A stretch of DNA of 64,000 nt from Zoroaster sp. YZ-2022 (Eukaryota; Echinodermata; Asteroidea; Forcipulatida; Zoroasteridae): contig CM055827.1 of NCBI GenBank assembly GCA_029582265.1, forward strand, positions 2,961,423 through 3,025,422, in the 5' to 3' direction. A program made the position numbers and the translations under genes. How positions within the stretch are numbered: position 1 is the stretch's first letter; each line of letters opens with the position of its first letter. Below the pieces are notes generated by a model that was not told the DNA's origin, did no database searches, and saw only the letters and a list, made by a program, of their open reading frames with translations. Of the stretch, positions 36,901-47,049 are shown piece by piece.

Positions 36901-38027
36901 TGAAACCGCATGCAAGTTGACCGTACTTTTACAGAGGGCTAAGTGTCCATGGAGGCCGTTTGAGGTACGAAATAATTATCCAAATTCAAAAGTATGGTGT
37001 TTTCTGAAAGGAGAACCTGCTTTAATTTAGATATAAAATTATCGGCCTCCCTTGAAAACTTTAAAAGTTATTCCCAACCATATAATTTTTTTTTTTGTAA
37101 CACTGTATAGTGCTGTATTGTTTGTGGTGAAACCGCATGCAAGTTGACCGTATTTTACAGAGGGCTATGTGTCCATGGAGGCCGTTTAAGGTACGAAATA
37201 ATTATCCAAATTCAAAAGTATGGTATTTTTCTGAAAGGGGAGAACCTAAGCTTTAATATAGATATAAAATTATCGGCCTCCCCTTTGAAAACTTTGCGTT
37301 ATTCCCAACCATAGAAATGTTTTTTGTAACATGTATAGTGTTGTATTGTTTGCGGTGAAACCGCATGCAAGTTGACCGTATTTTACAGAGGGCTATGTGT
37401 CCATGGAGGCCGTTTAGTACGAAATAATTATCCAAATTCAAAAGTATGGTATTTTTCTGAAAGGGAGAACCTACGATTTAATTTAGATATAAAATTATCG
37501 GCCTCCCTTGAAAACTTTAAAAGTTATTCCCAATCATAGAAATGTGTTTTTGTAACACTGTATAGTGTTGTATTGTTTGCGGTGAAACCGCATACAGAGA
37601 TTGACCGTATTTACAGAGGGCTAAGTGTCCATGGAGGCCGTTTAAGGTACGAAATAATTATCCAAATTCAAAAGTATGGTGTTTTTCTGAAAGGGAGAAC
37701 CCACGCTTTAATTTAGATATTCCATTATCGGCCTCCCTTGAAAACTTTAAAAGTTATTCCCAACCATAGAAATGTTTTTGTAACACTGTATAGTGTTGTA
37801 TTGTTTGGTGAAACCGCATGCAAGAGGACCGTATTTACAGAGGGCTATGTGTCCATGGAGGCCGTTTAAGGTACGAAATAATTATCCAAATTCAAAAGTA
37901 TGGTGTTTTTCTGAAAGGGAGAACCTAAGCTTTAATTTAGATATAAATTATCGGCCTCCCTTAAAACTTTTAAAAGTTATTCCAACCATAGAAATGTTGT
38001 TTTGTGTAACGCTGTATAGTGTTGTAT
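33941..38027 (+). repeat. Satellite array, right block (~18 monomers)
   Basis: The same monomer and orientation as 1-32200, but divergent. Units are about 230 bp with CGG/CCG subtypes, many long T-runs, a TGTGGT variant of the hairpin (for example near 34580 and 36663), and several damaged copies between 36750 and 37800. It runs into the assembly gap in mid-monomer. Confidence 0.95.
36755..36960 (+). repeat. Degenerate satellite monomer near the right end
   Basis: This monomer has a long T-run (about 18 bases), GTTTGCAGGTGAAACC with an inserted AG in the hairpin stem, and GTACTTTTACAG for GTATTTTACAG. Damage increases toward the gap, as expected at an array edge. Confidence 0.65.
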
Positions 38028-38527
38028 NNNNNNNNNNNNNNNNNNNNNNNNNNNNNNNNNNNNNNNNNNNNNNNNNNNNNNNNNNNNNNNNNNNNNNNNN
38101 NNNNNNNNNNNNNNNNNNNNNNNNNNNNNNNNNNNNNNNNNNNNNNNNNNNNNNNNNNNNNNNNNNNNNNNNNNNNNNNNNNNNNNNNNNNNNNNNNNNN
38201 NNNNNNNNNNNNNNNNNNNNNNNNNNNNNNNNNNNNNNNNNNNNNNNNNNNNNNNNNNNNNNNNNNNNNNNNNNNNNNNNNNNNNNNNNNNNNNNNNNNN
38301 NNNNNNNNNNNNNNNNNNNNNNNNNNNNNNNNNNNNNNNNNNNNNNNNNNNNNNNNNNNNNNNNNNNNNNNNNNNNNNNNNNNNNNNNNNNNNNNNNNNN
38401 NNNNNNNNNNNNNNNNNNNNNNNNNNNNNNNNNNNNNNNNNNNNNNNNNNNNNNNNNNNNNNNNNNNNNNNNNNNNNNNNNNNNNNNNNNNNNNNNNNNN
38501 NNNNNNNNNNNNNNNNNNNNNNNNNNN
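38028..38527. other. Assembly gap (500 N)
   Basis: Exactly 500 N. The round number indicates a scaffolding placeholder rather than a measured size. Left of it is satellite, right of it is not, so the true end of the array is hidden here. ORFs reported across it are artefacts. Confidence 0.99.
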
Positions 38528-39203
38528 GTGACATGGTCTTTACACATGTAACAAGTGAAATGACTTCCAGTGTAAATGAACCCATCCATGATCCTTTTGT
38601 TGATAAGAAAACAGAAACAATTACCATATTTATAATAAATGTACGCTCTGTATGTACGATTTAGTGAGACAGTTCAGAATGGGTGACATTCAGGGTTAGT
38701 TGTCATTGGAATCGGTAATTTTGAATAAATGTTCGTTGCCTGCCTCCCCAAGTTCTTGGTGATGGCATGTGTACTGGCCACTGAGTGATGAGAACCAACG
38801 ACATTTGTTTTCTGGAAATTCTTTGGTCTATCATTGCAGCACTATAGAATCCAAAAAAAGAACTTAGGGAAAGGAGGGCAAACAAGCAGTAAAAGTATGA
38901 GGCCCAAATTACCAATCTCCATTGGACTGGATGACTAGTGCTTCTATTATGTCTTGAAAATCACACCAAGCATCAATTCTGCATGTTGAAGTTGCAGAAG
39001 AATATTTCTCTCTTCACTAAAAAAAATTAAAAGATTGAAAAGAGGAGTAGGGGCTTAGATTTGAAAATAAATGTTGTTTAACTGACATGGATTGGAAAGG
39101 CGGTTATCAGATACACCCTTCTTTATTTCTATTGGACTGAAAATGCCAGTACTAAGTTATAGTCAAAAAATAACAAACAAATTAGACTAAACCTAATTTT
39201 TTG
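38528..39203 (+). repeat. Dispersed ~0.6-kb repeat, copy 1 (partner at 60472-61072)
   Basis: The gap's right edge opens directly into sequence that recurs 22 kb downstream in the same orientation. Shared words include TTACACATGTAACAAGTGAA, ATAATAAATGTACG, TCTGTATGTACGATTTAG, GGAATCGGTAATTTTG, ACTGACATGGATTGGAAAG and the end ATTA.ACTAAACCT. The copies differ by many small indels, so they are old. No coding potential or terminal repeats seen; the left end is lost in the gap. Confidence 0.85.
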
Positions 39204-39325
39204 TAATAAAACAACCATTAAAAATTAAATGAAATTCATCGTTAACATTAGATCTCCTGAAAAATTGTATGTGGAAAATCTGTGAAAATTTATTAAAAAT
39301 AGGAATTGCTCCCCCCTCGTCCCTC
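39204..39325. other. No feature seen
   Basis: AT-rich sequence with no recognisable gene or repeat. Confidence 0.6.
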
Positions 39326-39620
39326 GATAGCAGACTGACGTCGTACGAAGACGTCGTCAACTAGGTAATCTCGTCGTACGTCGTATGTACTGACGCCAAT
39401 TATGACGTGAGAATTATGTCTTACATGAATTGAGTTTTATCGTCAAATTCAAGATTCTTGATGACTCATATTATGACGTGATTTTCCATCAATATTTAAA
39501 CCCAGATTTTCCGGCATGTTTTCTTGACTGGAATATGACGTGATAATCACGTCGCTCACTACAACAAAGTTACGACCATTGGCATCACGTGATATTCACG
39601 TAAAAAATCACGACGTACTT
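39326..39620. repeat. Cluster of ACGT-centred palindromes (copy 1)
   Basis: Dense GACGTCGTAC, TATGACGTGA, TGACGTGATAATCACGTC, ATCACGTGATATTCACGT and CACGTAAAAAATCACG words, many forming short inverted pairs. CpG is otherwise uncommon around here. The 16-base CACGTAAAAAATCACG recurs inverted in a similar cluster near 51500. Most likely the arm of a decayed inverted-repeat element. Resemblance to CRE/E-box sites is noted but not evidence of regulation. Confidence 0.5.
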
Positions 39621-40250
39621 TTTAATTAAGGTGCTGGCGAGGGATGATGCCAAGGAAAACGAATTTTCCTCGAAGTGGGGAGAAAGATTGCAATATTTCC
39701 TCACGTAATTGTAAGTTAATTTAAATTTGAGAAATTCAGGCCGTGTAAAATGATTATAAATGAAGAATGGCAGTTTCAAAGGTTTTGCACGATTTTAGTC
39801 TATTTCAAAAATATGCCTCTCGTTTTACGACCGCGCACACGCGTCCGTAGAACGGTTCCCGATCCTCCTGATTTGGTGACTGGATTACAGCGTAATTTTA
39901 CGCCGAAAAGTTTGTAAATTCTACGGTTGAATTACCGTAATCATCCCTTTCTCCGTGTTTTACGGCCGAAACCCGTAATATGGCCGCTCCCATTGCACTC
40001 TGGGATATATTCAATATGTAAAATGATCTGACCTTTACTTTGATGACATAGCTTTGCGCTCGAATCGCCTAATGTTTAACATATGTAAAATGGAATTGAT
40101 TTAACGCCATTTCAAATAATTTAATGTTAATTTTATGATTAAAAGGTATGATTTTTGATGTTCTCTTTCTATGTTTATGTAAAAAAGTACATTTCAAAAA
40201 TTAAAAATATTGAAATATAGGTTATAATTGCATGCTACCATGACTAAAAA
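39621..40250. other. Intergenic; short CpG-rich patch, no gene
   Basis: Positions 39820-40010 are richer in CpG than their surroundings and hold short inverted words (TACGGT...ACCGTA, GCGTAATTTTACGC). No ORF or identifiable element. Possibly a decayed MITE. Confidence 0.4.
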
Positions 40251-40254
40251 TAGT

Positions 40255-40625
40255 TTCAACTAGAGGGTATAGAGTTTGTTAAAAACAAACTCCAAGGTGT
40301 TCGAGTGTGCCTAATATGACATCATCACCTAAAAAGTTATTAAAAAAGACAGAGAGTTACTTCAGGAGATATGCTCGTTTTCATAATGTGTAATATATAT
40401 AAAATACCACATATTGTGTTATGCTACTGAATACATTAATCCTCTTCTGGTTCAATCTATGTGACGTCATTCATACTTCACAAAATTGTTCCTCAGTAAT
40501 ATATGAGTTACTTCAGGAGATATGTGTTTTTATGATATATAATGAAAATAACATGTGCTGAATACATTAACTTCCGGTTCAGTCATCCCATATAATTTTA
40601 AATTCCTCCAACCTAAACAAGTCTG
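40255..40625 (+). mobile_element. Modular hairpin/core-repeat element (copy A)
   Basis: Begins ACTAGAGGGTATAGAG and a perfect 9-bp hairpin GAGTTTGTT-AAA-AACAAACTC (40272-40292), followed by AAGGTGTTCGAGTG. Two core units then start at GAGTTACTTCAGGAGATATG (40353 and 40505, 152 bp apart), ending with TTCCGGTTCAGTC. The same arrangement recurs at 53160, 58305, 58885 and 60013. It resembles non-autonomous Helentron/HINE or bivalve pearl-type elements (hairpin, ~150-160-bp core repeats, microsatellite). The class is inference. Confidence 0.55.
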
Positions 40626-42900
40626 AACTTGGTAAATATGGTTGTTCTCTTCAGAAAGGTTTCCATGACAAAACTGTGCATCCAGTGGTGTCAAGTGCAC
40701 GACTTGACAAGAGACTATAGGCTACGAGGAGATAAGTTCCGGTGTAATTTGACTTCAGGACTACTAGACTAGGGGTGTGCAATGAAAGTGTGTTCAGAAA
40801 TTGAGTTTGTGACACATATCAGGCATGAGCGATGGAAACAGTAGATCATTACATGTAAATTAAGCTAAATATATAACCACAATCACGAAACTTGCCCGTT
40901 TGGCAGGATATTTGCATTTGAATGACATGAAAATAGCGCCCTCTTTCGGCCATTTTTAGAAAACTGTACATTTTAATGTACATTTCAATTTTGTACATAA
41001 TTTGAATAGTTCACATGGGCTATGTTTTTTATGTTTGGAAGAGGCTTTGGAAAGGGATTCTACATATTTGGGGGAATATTTTGTCATTGTAAAAATGAAC
41101 CAGTTTAAAAAAAAAATTGTATTGAATAAAAAGGTCTCAACCTGTCTGATCCCCCCAGTCCTCATACCCCCTTTACTCCCAGGGTAAGATCCATGTTGTC
41201 TTAGGGGTAGTATTCCAATTTAATTGATCATGTGAAAACAATCTAAATTGACCATATACATCTCCAATATTTTGGGGTTTCGTTTCCCATCCCCATCTCC
41301 CTTGCCTTTTGAGGCCCCCACCTCCGCTTTGGCGCAACCCTGATTCCTAACTCCTGCCTACATCAGAGACCAATTTACATAAATCTTTTATCATCTTTAA
41401 AAAGTTCAGTATTGGTTATTAATTGTCAATGTTTGTGTAAATATTTAAATTGATAAACACACATATCTTTTTCGTTAATACACACAATTAATAAGTAATA
41501 AAGGAAATGACACTTCAGTGCTTTATTTTGTCATGGTCATGATACTCCTTTTCCATCCATATTTGCACCCATCAATAGTAATCCATTTCCCTTACAGGAT
41601 AAAGAGTTATCTCAAAACTTCTAGGCTCTATAATTTGCAATGAAAAGAATAATCTTTTTTCTGAAGTACTAAATATTCCAACAAGTGAACTCTGTAGGTC
41701 CCTGGCATTAATTGGTTTTGGCTAGTATTGTTAAACCTTTACTGGTGCATGAAAAGAAAGTCAACAGAATTTTCAATTAAGATAGATACAGTTAAAAGTA
41801 AGGCAATATCATCTCAATCAGAGTAGACTTTCAACGGATCATGGAATCAGTGTCCTAGTGTAAGATGAACAAAGCAGGGAATTATGAGTACAATTACTGG
41901 CTCATTTTGTTAAGCAGTGTGCAAGGATAAGTCATCTGAAGTTGATGGCCAGGGCAACTGTAATGCCATGTGATTTCCTTTCATTATAAGTGTATTATAT
42001 AGTACAGCTGATGCATTGGAAGAGTGTGTGATACGATATGCACTTTTATGTAAAATCTCTCTGCTTCTCCAGCACCTTAACTTACTGTCTGTATCAGTAC
42101 TGCACATAACATAGCCATGCTGAGCTAACTGCAGTCTCTATACCAGTTCCTTTTTGCAGGGAGAGTTTGGCTGTACACCAAGTCAACTGTATTCTTAGTA
42201 AATGATCTATGAATTACCAGCGTAGGAAATGTACTTTCAGACGTGTTTTCAGGGATTATTAGGGTCAACTCCAATCAACTCCTCCACTTCTTGTACGCAT
42301 ACATGTACTTGATGAACTTACGATGTAATGACTTTCGTAAAAAGAATTTCATTGTTTTTATTATTCTCTTCTGGATGACTTCTTCACAGAATTTTATTTA
42401 TGCATCATTGTACCAAATAGGTATTTTGATTCAGTGGATCTGGCCTTTGTCAAGAATTGGGTACATACTACATTATAGCAAAGACAGTGATAGCATAACT
42501 TCTAAACCCACAAGATCTTTATCTTCGATTTGCAAAAGTAACCTCTCATCTTTCCGTTGAGGCTGCTTCAAACAGTTGGCATGCAATCAAGGTTTGGCAC
42601 TGTGAATACTTATCAGTTTTTTCTCAATTTTTCTCAGTTTGTCAGGGGAGTAGTCTGATGGAAGACCACGGTTTTCTTCTCTGGGGTTCAGTGCTTGCGT
42701 TCTTACCGCTCGAGCTCATATTGACCTGAATATGGCGACATGGAAAGAAGATGATAAATATTTAACAGAAATAGAGAAATAAGTGAGTATGGGGAATGGG
42801 GCATTGTAGACAAAAAGAGAGTGAAAATTAACAAAAAGTACACACACAAGACAAGGTAAACAGATAAAGAAAGAAACGAAAAAACAACATATATAACTAG
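40626..42900. other. AT-rich intergenic DNA, no supported gene
   Basis: No domain, splice-bounded ORF or clear repeat. The longest frame (42243-42560, 105 codons) has low-complexity hydrophobic composition and no recognisable family. Confidence 0.6.
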
Positions 42901-42919
42901 AAACAATTTTACTGCATAC

Positions 42920-43340
42920 TAAGCTTGGGCGATAAATACGATATCGAATATTGCAATAACTTTTTTATTCGATTACAATATCGAGAACCTATTTAAGTTA
43001 TCGGCATATCGGCGAATCGCGAATACAACATATCACAATAAAATATAAATCGACATTGTGAGTCAAGTCAGACATTCCATGGAAGGCAAAACCATTAGTC
43101 TTTTGAGGCTTTTAGAAATGAGAAAGCAAAAGCAAACTACTTCTTTAGAAGTACATACACGCTCTGCAAGCAAATTATTACATTTATTGTGACTTACTTA
43201 TGAGAGGGCAAGATACCTGTGGTTAGTTGGTTCCTTAAAGCAATCATGCATGAATGCAAAAAAGAATTGCGATATTATTGAAAATTGCAATATGTTTTGC
43301 CCGATATATCGTGGATAAAAAATCGTTATCGCCAAGCTTA
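42920..43340. mobile_element. hAT-like MITE with perfect 8-bp target duplication
   Basis: A 421-bp element with ends TAAGCTTGGGCGATAA and, reverse-complemented, TAAGCTTGGCGATAA. It is flanked by CTGCATAC at 42912-42919 and 43341-43348. Inside each end lie further related words (ACGATATCG, CGATATATCG, TTGCAATA/ATTGCAAT). The 8-bp duplication points to the hAT superfamily; no transposase is present. ORFs inside are fortuitous. Confidence 0.85.
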
Positions 43341-43369
43341 CTGCATACTTGAAACTTGATTGAATTTTT

Positions 43370-43829
43370 GGAAAAGAATGTCGTATCCGGACCGCCACTT
43401 TTAAAGGGTTTTTTGGGAATTTGTTTGCAAACCACTAACCAGTTAAAAAATTATTCTATCGATTTTGGCAGTGGTACAGAAAGCGAAAACTATCTTTAAA
43501 AATCCACTTTTATTTCCTTCTTTAAAAATCTCTTCCCCCTTCAGAAAATAGAAGGATCCCTATTATAGTTGCCACTGCGCATGTAACCACCAAATGACTG
43601 TGTTGGTCACTAATTGTGGAGTTTACGACATCAGACTTACACTGACATGACTGAGGAATTCATCGTATAGCAAATGGCTGATTTTTCATGAAATAAATAT
43701 CCTGGAATAATGTGAAGTATATGTCCATCATCATCCATATGTTTCTCCCACCTTACGAGGTAGTGTGTAAGATTACTTTAATGGTTATACTGAATGAGAA
43801 AAAGTGGCGGTTGATGCGACATTTCACCC
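43370..43829 (+). mobile_element. 460-bp MITE, copy 1 (family also at 52214 and 54528)
   Basis: The ends are inverted: left AAGAATGTCGTATCCGG, then CCGCCACTTTT; right, reverse-complemented, GGGTGAAATGTCGCATC, then CCGCCACTTTTT. Near-duplicate flanks GAATTTTT (43362-43369) and GTATTTTT (43830-43837) suggest an 8-bp duplication with one mismatch. The interior contains CCATCATCATCCATATG and a stretch shared with the two other copies. It starts 30 bases after the hAT-like MITE ends. No coding capacity. Confidence 0.78.
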
Positions 43830-44328
43830 GTATTTTTTCAATATTTGCCTACCTTGATGTTTCTGTTTCTTCTTAATCTTGTTCTTCCTCTCAGCCCTGC
43901 AAATGGCATGGAAGCATTTGTGACCACTCAGAGTGGTACCCATAAATCTGTAAATCGAATCGGTAATTAATTTTAGGAATGTCGGCTATTCGTCCATACA
44001 TGTAGCAAATAATAAATAATTGGGTCAGCATCCATCTTCATTGTATACACTATGCGAAAAAAAGTAACCCAAACTTTAGTTCAGCTTGATTCGATTTCCA
44101 TTGCCTATTTACACCGCCTGGGTTGAATATTCTTGGCTCATGTACAAGTTATGTTTGTGCAACTACAATACATGTAGTATTACTTTTTAGAGTATCTGAT
44201 AAAACTCCATTATAAAGATCCCATTTTTTTTCAACAGTGCTGATCTTTTTCCCCAAAAAGTGCCCCTTTCAGGATTTTTTGATGGATTTGGGGTGGTTAG
44301 GTTATAGTTTATTTTGTTGGTCAAGGTA
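43830..44328. other. No gene seen
   Basis: AT-rich, no recognised element up to the TTAA of the piggyBac element. Confidence 0.6.
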
Positions 44329-44564
44329 TTAACCCTTTCAACCCCAAACGGTGCCACCGTGCTCAATGTGGAATGTATGTTCTTTTACCAAAGGGACGCT
44401 ATGTCACGAGGAATTCACTACTCTTTTGTTCCCAAGGCTCCTCTCCGGCTTTTAACGCCTGAAAACCCGTAACTGAAATGTAAATAAGCGCCTCACTTGA
44501 CGTTGGCATGATTAATCAATCGCAGGACAATGCGCGCGTCAGTATGAATGATTTTAGCGATCTC

Positions 44565-44574
44565 TATATATAAA
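44565..44574 (+). promoter_or_regulatory. TATA box of the piggyBac element
   Basis: TATATATAAA, 232 bases inside the left end and upstream of the acidic exon. At the usual spacing transcription would start near 44595. Confidence 0.5.
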
Positions 44575-44590
44575 GCTGTAGCTTTTTTCC

Positions 44591-44794
44591 GTGACCGCTG
44601 ACGCTCACTTAGCTGTTTTACAGCCGACAGTCGACCGCACAGCTGCGGATGACGCGCTGGAAATTATTGACGAAAATATTATGGATATGGTTCCAGAAAT
44701 ATCCGATGACCAGTCCCCTCATCCACATCAGAAGAAAGGTGAAGAAGAGTTTGTCACTTTACCCACCAAGGTCATCAACATAGTAGAACTTCAG
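44591..44794 (+). pseudogene. piggyBac 5' exon (acidic N-terminal region)
   Basis: Open frame ending at CAG/GTAGGC (donor at 44795), a strong splice-donor match. The frame continues four codons into the intron before a stop. No ATG opens it early; the first in-frame ATG is at 44681. It encodes DDALEIIDENIMDMV, then PEISDDQSPHPHQKK, a D/E-rich stretch as usual in the disordered N-terminus of piggyBac transposases. No downstream acceptor can be fixed because the body is degraded. Assignment to the transposase rests on position and acidity, not on a diagnostic motif. Confidence 0.45.
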
Positions 44795-45288
44795 GTAGGC
44801 TCTTAACTAAGACGTAGGCCTAGCTGAAAACTTTCACAATAACTGTTCCACCAGCTAACGTTACCGATTAGAAAAGAGCCAAACAATCTATGTTTTGATA
44901 TACTTCTGGAATGTAGCCCCTGGGCCTACTTTTTATGTTTTTTCTAAAGGGTGTTGCAGTGAAACTGAAAGTCGGATCCTCCAGACCTACATTGTAGTCA
45001 GACTTTCCTGGATCCCTTCGAAGAAAAATGTTTTTTCTTTCAAAGGAATGATGGATGGAAATGGCATTTCAAAGAATATTAACTGTTCAAGTATTTCAAG
45101 AATTAGGCCTACCTTACGTTTGAATGTAGGCCTAATTAACTTAATTTGCCAAATATTGCAGGTGAAATGGGCTTCTTTTTATGTAGGATGGATCTAGTAA
45201 GGTCCGACTTTACGTTGGATATTAGATCCGGGGAATCTGGTTTTACCAATTGCCTTTCTAACGAAATTCATAATAAGTATATTTGAAT

Positions 45289-45704
45289 GGATGCCAGTCA
45301 ACCTCCGCCCCTGGCAAACTCTGCCCTTGCACAATCTCGCCCTCATAAACTCGCCTTCTTGACAAAGTCCTTGCCTCTGTTGAGGTTAAAACTCGCTCCC
45401 TCGATAAACCACCCTCACAAAGTCGTTTCTCGATAAATCCTCGTCCGATACCATAGCTCGCCCCACTCAAACTCACCCCGGAAAAACTATATATTAAACC
45501 AGTCTCAATAGCGTGAGATGAGTCACAAAAATTGGCAGGCGAGTTTTCCGGGGGAACGAGTTTTGAGAGGGCGTGAGTTTGTGAGGCAGCGAGTTTGTTA
45601 GGGGCTGAGTTTGTACCTGCAGGGGCTTGACTTTGTCAGGAGGCGAGTTTGTGAGGGCGAGATTGTAAGGGGCGAGATTGCCAGGGGCGAGTTGACTGGC
45701 ATGC
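45289..45704. mobile_element. TU-like foldback element with 8-bp target duplication
   Basis: A 416-bp element whose two arms (~190 and ~175 bp) are inverted copies built of short degenerate tandem repeats of the type CTCGCCCCTnACAAA. The ends are GGATGCCAGTCAAC and, reverse-complemented, GCATGCCAGTCAAC. The flanks are exact duplicates ATTTGAAT (45281-45288 and 45705-45712). Internally repetitive long inverted arms with an 8-bp duplication are the hallmark of foldback transposons and of sea-urchin TU elements. ORFs on either strand here are products of the repetition. Confidence 0.8.
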
Positions 45705-45719
45705 ATTTGAATTAATCTG

Positions 45720-46339
45720 ATGATTTTTACTATGAAGAAAAAAGACATGAATAAAATCACAAAGTTTGTCCCAAAAAGTGTGCAGTATAAATGCAGAGTC
45801 GGCCTTAACTTCTGAACTTCTTGCACCATATCAAGTATGAATGAGATGATGAGGATGTCACTTGCTCTACCGTAGAGAGCACATTGGCATCCTCTACACA
45901 GTTGGGTACATCATCTTTTGATCTATCAAAAGAGCATTTTAACATTCGGAGTGCCATCTAGGTTTCGAGTCAACTCTGTCCCAGGTCAACTCCGGTCCCA
46001 ACTCTGGTTAGTGTTCGTGCCCAAAAACGTTACAGCACCCTTTTCGACCAAGAATACAGCCTATATTTACTTTAATTGGCTTGCAGCTTGTACCAATTAT
46101 CTGGACAGAGTTTACTCTTGGACAGAGTTGATCTCAAACACCCCATCCAACCATAGGTCGAGTGTATGATTAGATAACACAGGAAGGTCATACAAATTGC
46201 AAAGCACCTGGTCGTAAAAATAATCATTTTCAAGAAAAGTGGGACTATGCATAAATTTCCGATGATGGTTTTGCTGGAGCATTGCCAAAAGTAAATAACT
46301 GCATAAAAGCTCATTACACCCAAATCGCCAGATGCTTCC
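45720..46339. other. No gene seen (presumed piggyBac intron)
   Basis: AT-rich sequence between two inverted-repeat elements, no recognised feature. Confidence 0.5.
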
Positions 46340-46885
46340 CAGTAGTATACAAGTGTAAATGCTGCATGGGGGACAAATGTACAAAACTGAGAATCAGGGC
46401 AATCAAAGACGCCCAATTATTTAAATGGCAGGGTACATGTACAAGGACATCATAAAAGAATTATGACGTCATAGAAAGATACAAAAAGTGGACATATAAA
46501 AATGAAAAAAACTAAATTAGATTATCTCTTGAGTATACTAATGATTTAAGACAAAATATGAAATAAAGAATAGAGTAACTGTGCCTCGCGCAGTGGCTTT
46601 TATGATGATTTTGTTTTACCAACTAAAAGCCACCGTGCACAAAGGCACAGTTACTTCCTATTCTTTATTTCATTATTACGCCATGTCTTTATTATACTCA
46701 GAGATAATCTTATTTAGTTTTTTCATTTATATGTCACCACTAATTTTCTATGATGTCTGACAAATTCTGTTATGATGTCATAATCATTTAAATAATTGGG
46801 CATGATATTTACATCGTCGTCTCCTGATTCTTTTCTCAGTTTTATACACATTTAATCCCCATACGGCATTTCAATACTCCTCCTA
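46340..46885. repeat. Long imperfect palindrome (~540 bp)
   Basis: The arms meet around a ~20-base spacer near 46610-46630. The inner part pairs GAAATAAAGAATAG.GTAACTGTGCC...GTGGCTTTTA with TAAAAGCCAC...GGCACAGTTAC...TATTCTTTATTTC. Pairing resumes through CCCAATTATTTAAATG / CATTTAAATAATTGGG (46412 and 46785) and AAAACTGAGAATCAGG / CTGATTC...CTCAGTTTT. Pairing is gapped but extends close to 270 bases per arm. No target duplication was found. Probably a foldback-type MITE or a hairpin-RNA locus. Confidence 0.75.
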
Positions 46886-47049
46886 TTGTGTCGGCCATAT
46901 CTGAAAAAAGGCTGAAAATGTTTGTATTATGGTATCATCAAGCAAAATGTGCCTTAATTCCATATAGCACCATCATACATAAGTTTCCTGTAACAATACC
47001 ATACTTCAGGTCTGGATGGCATAAAGCAACCCTCCTGTCGAAGCGACCT

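Noticed and set aside
37793..38627. Long ORFs of 170-252 codons spanning the gap
   Set aside because: Most of their length is translated N. They are artefacts of the 500-N gap.
42243..42560. 105-codon ORF, hydrophobic
   Set aside because: No signal peptide pattern, domain or splice context; composition fits chance in AT-rich DNA.
45258..45829. ORFs of 72 and 111 codons on the minus strand
   Set aside because: Fully explained by the short tandem repeats of the TU-like foldback arms.
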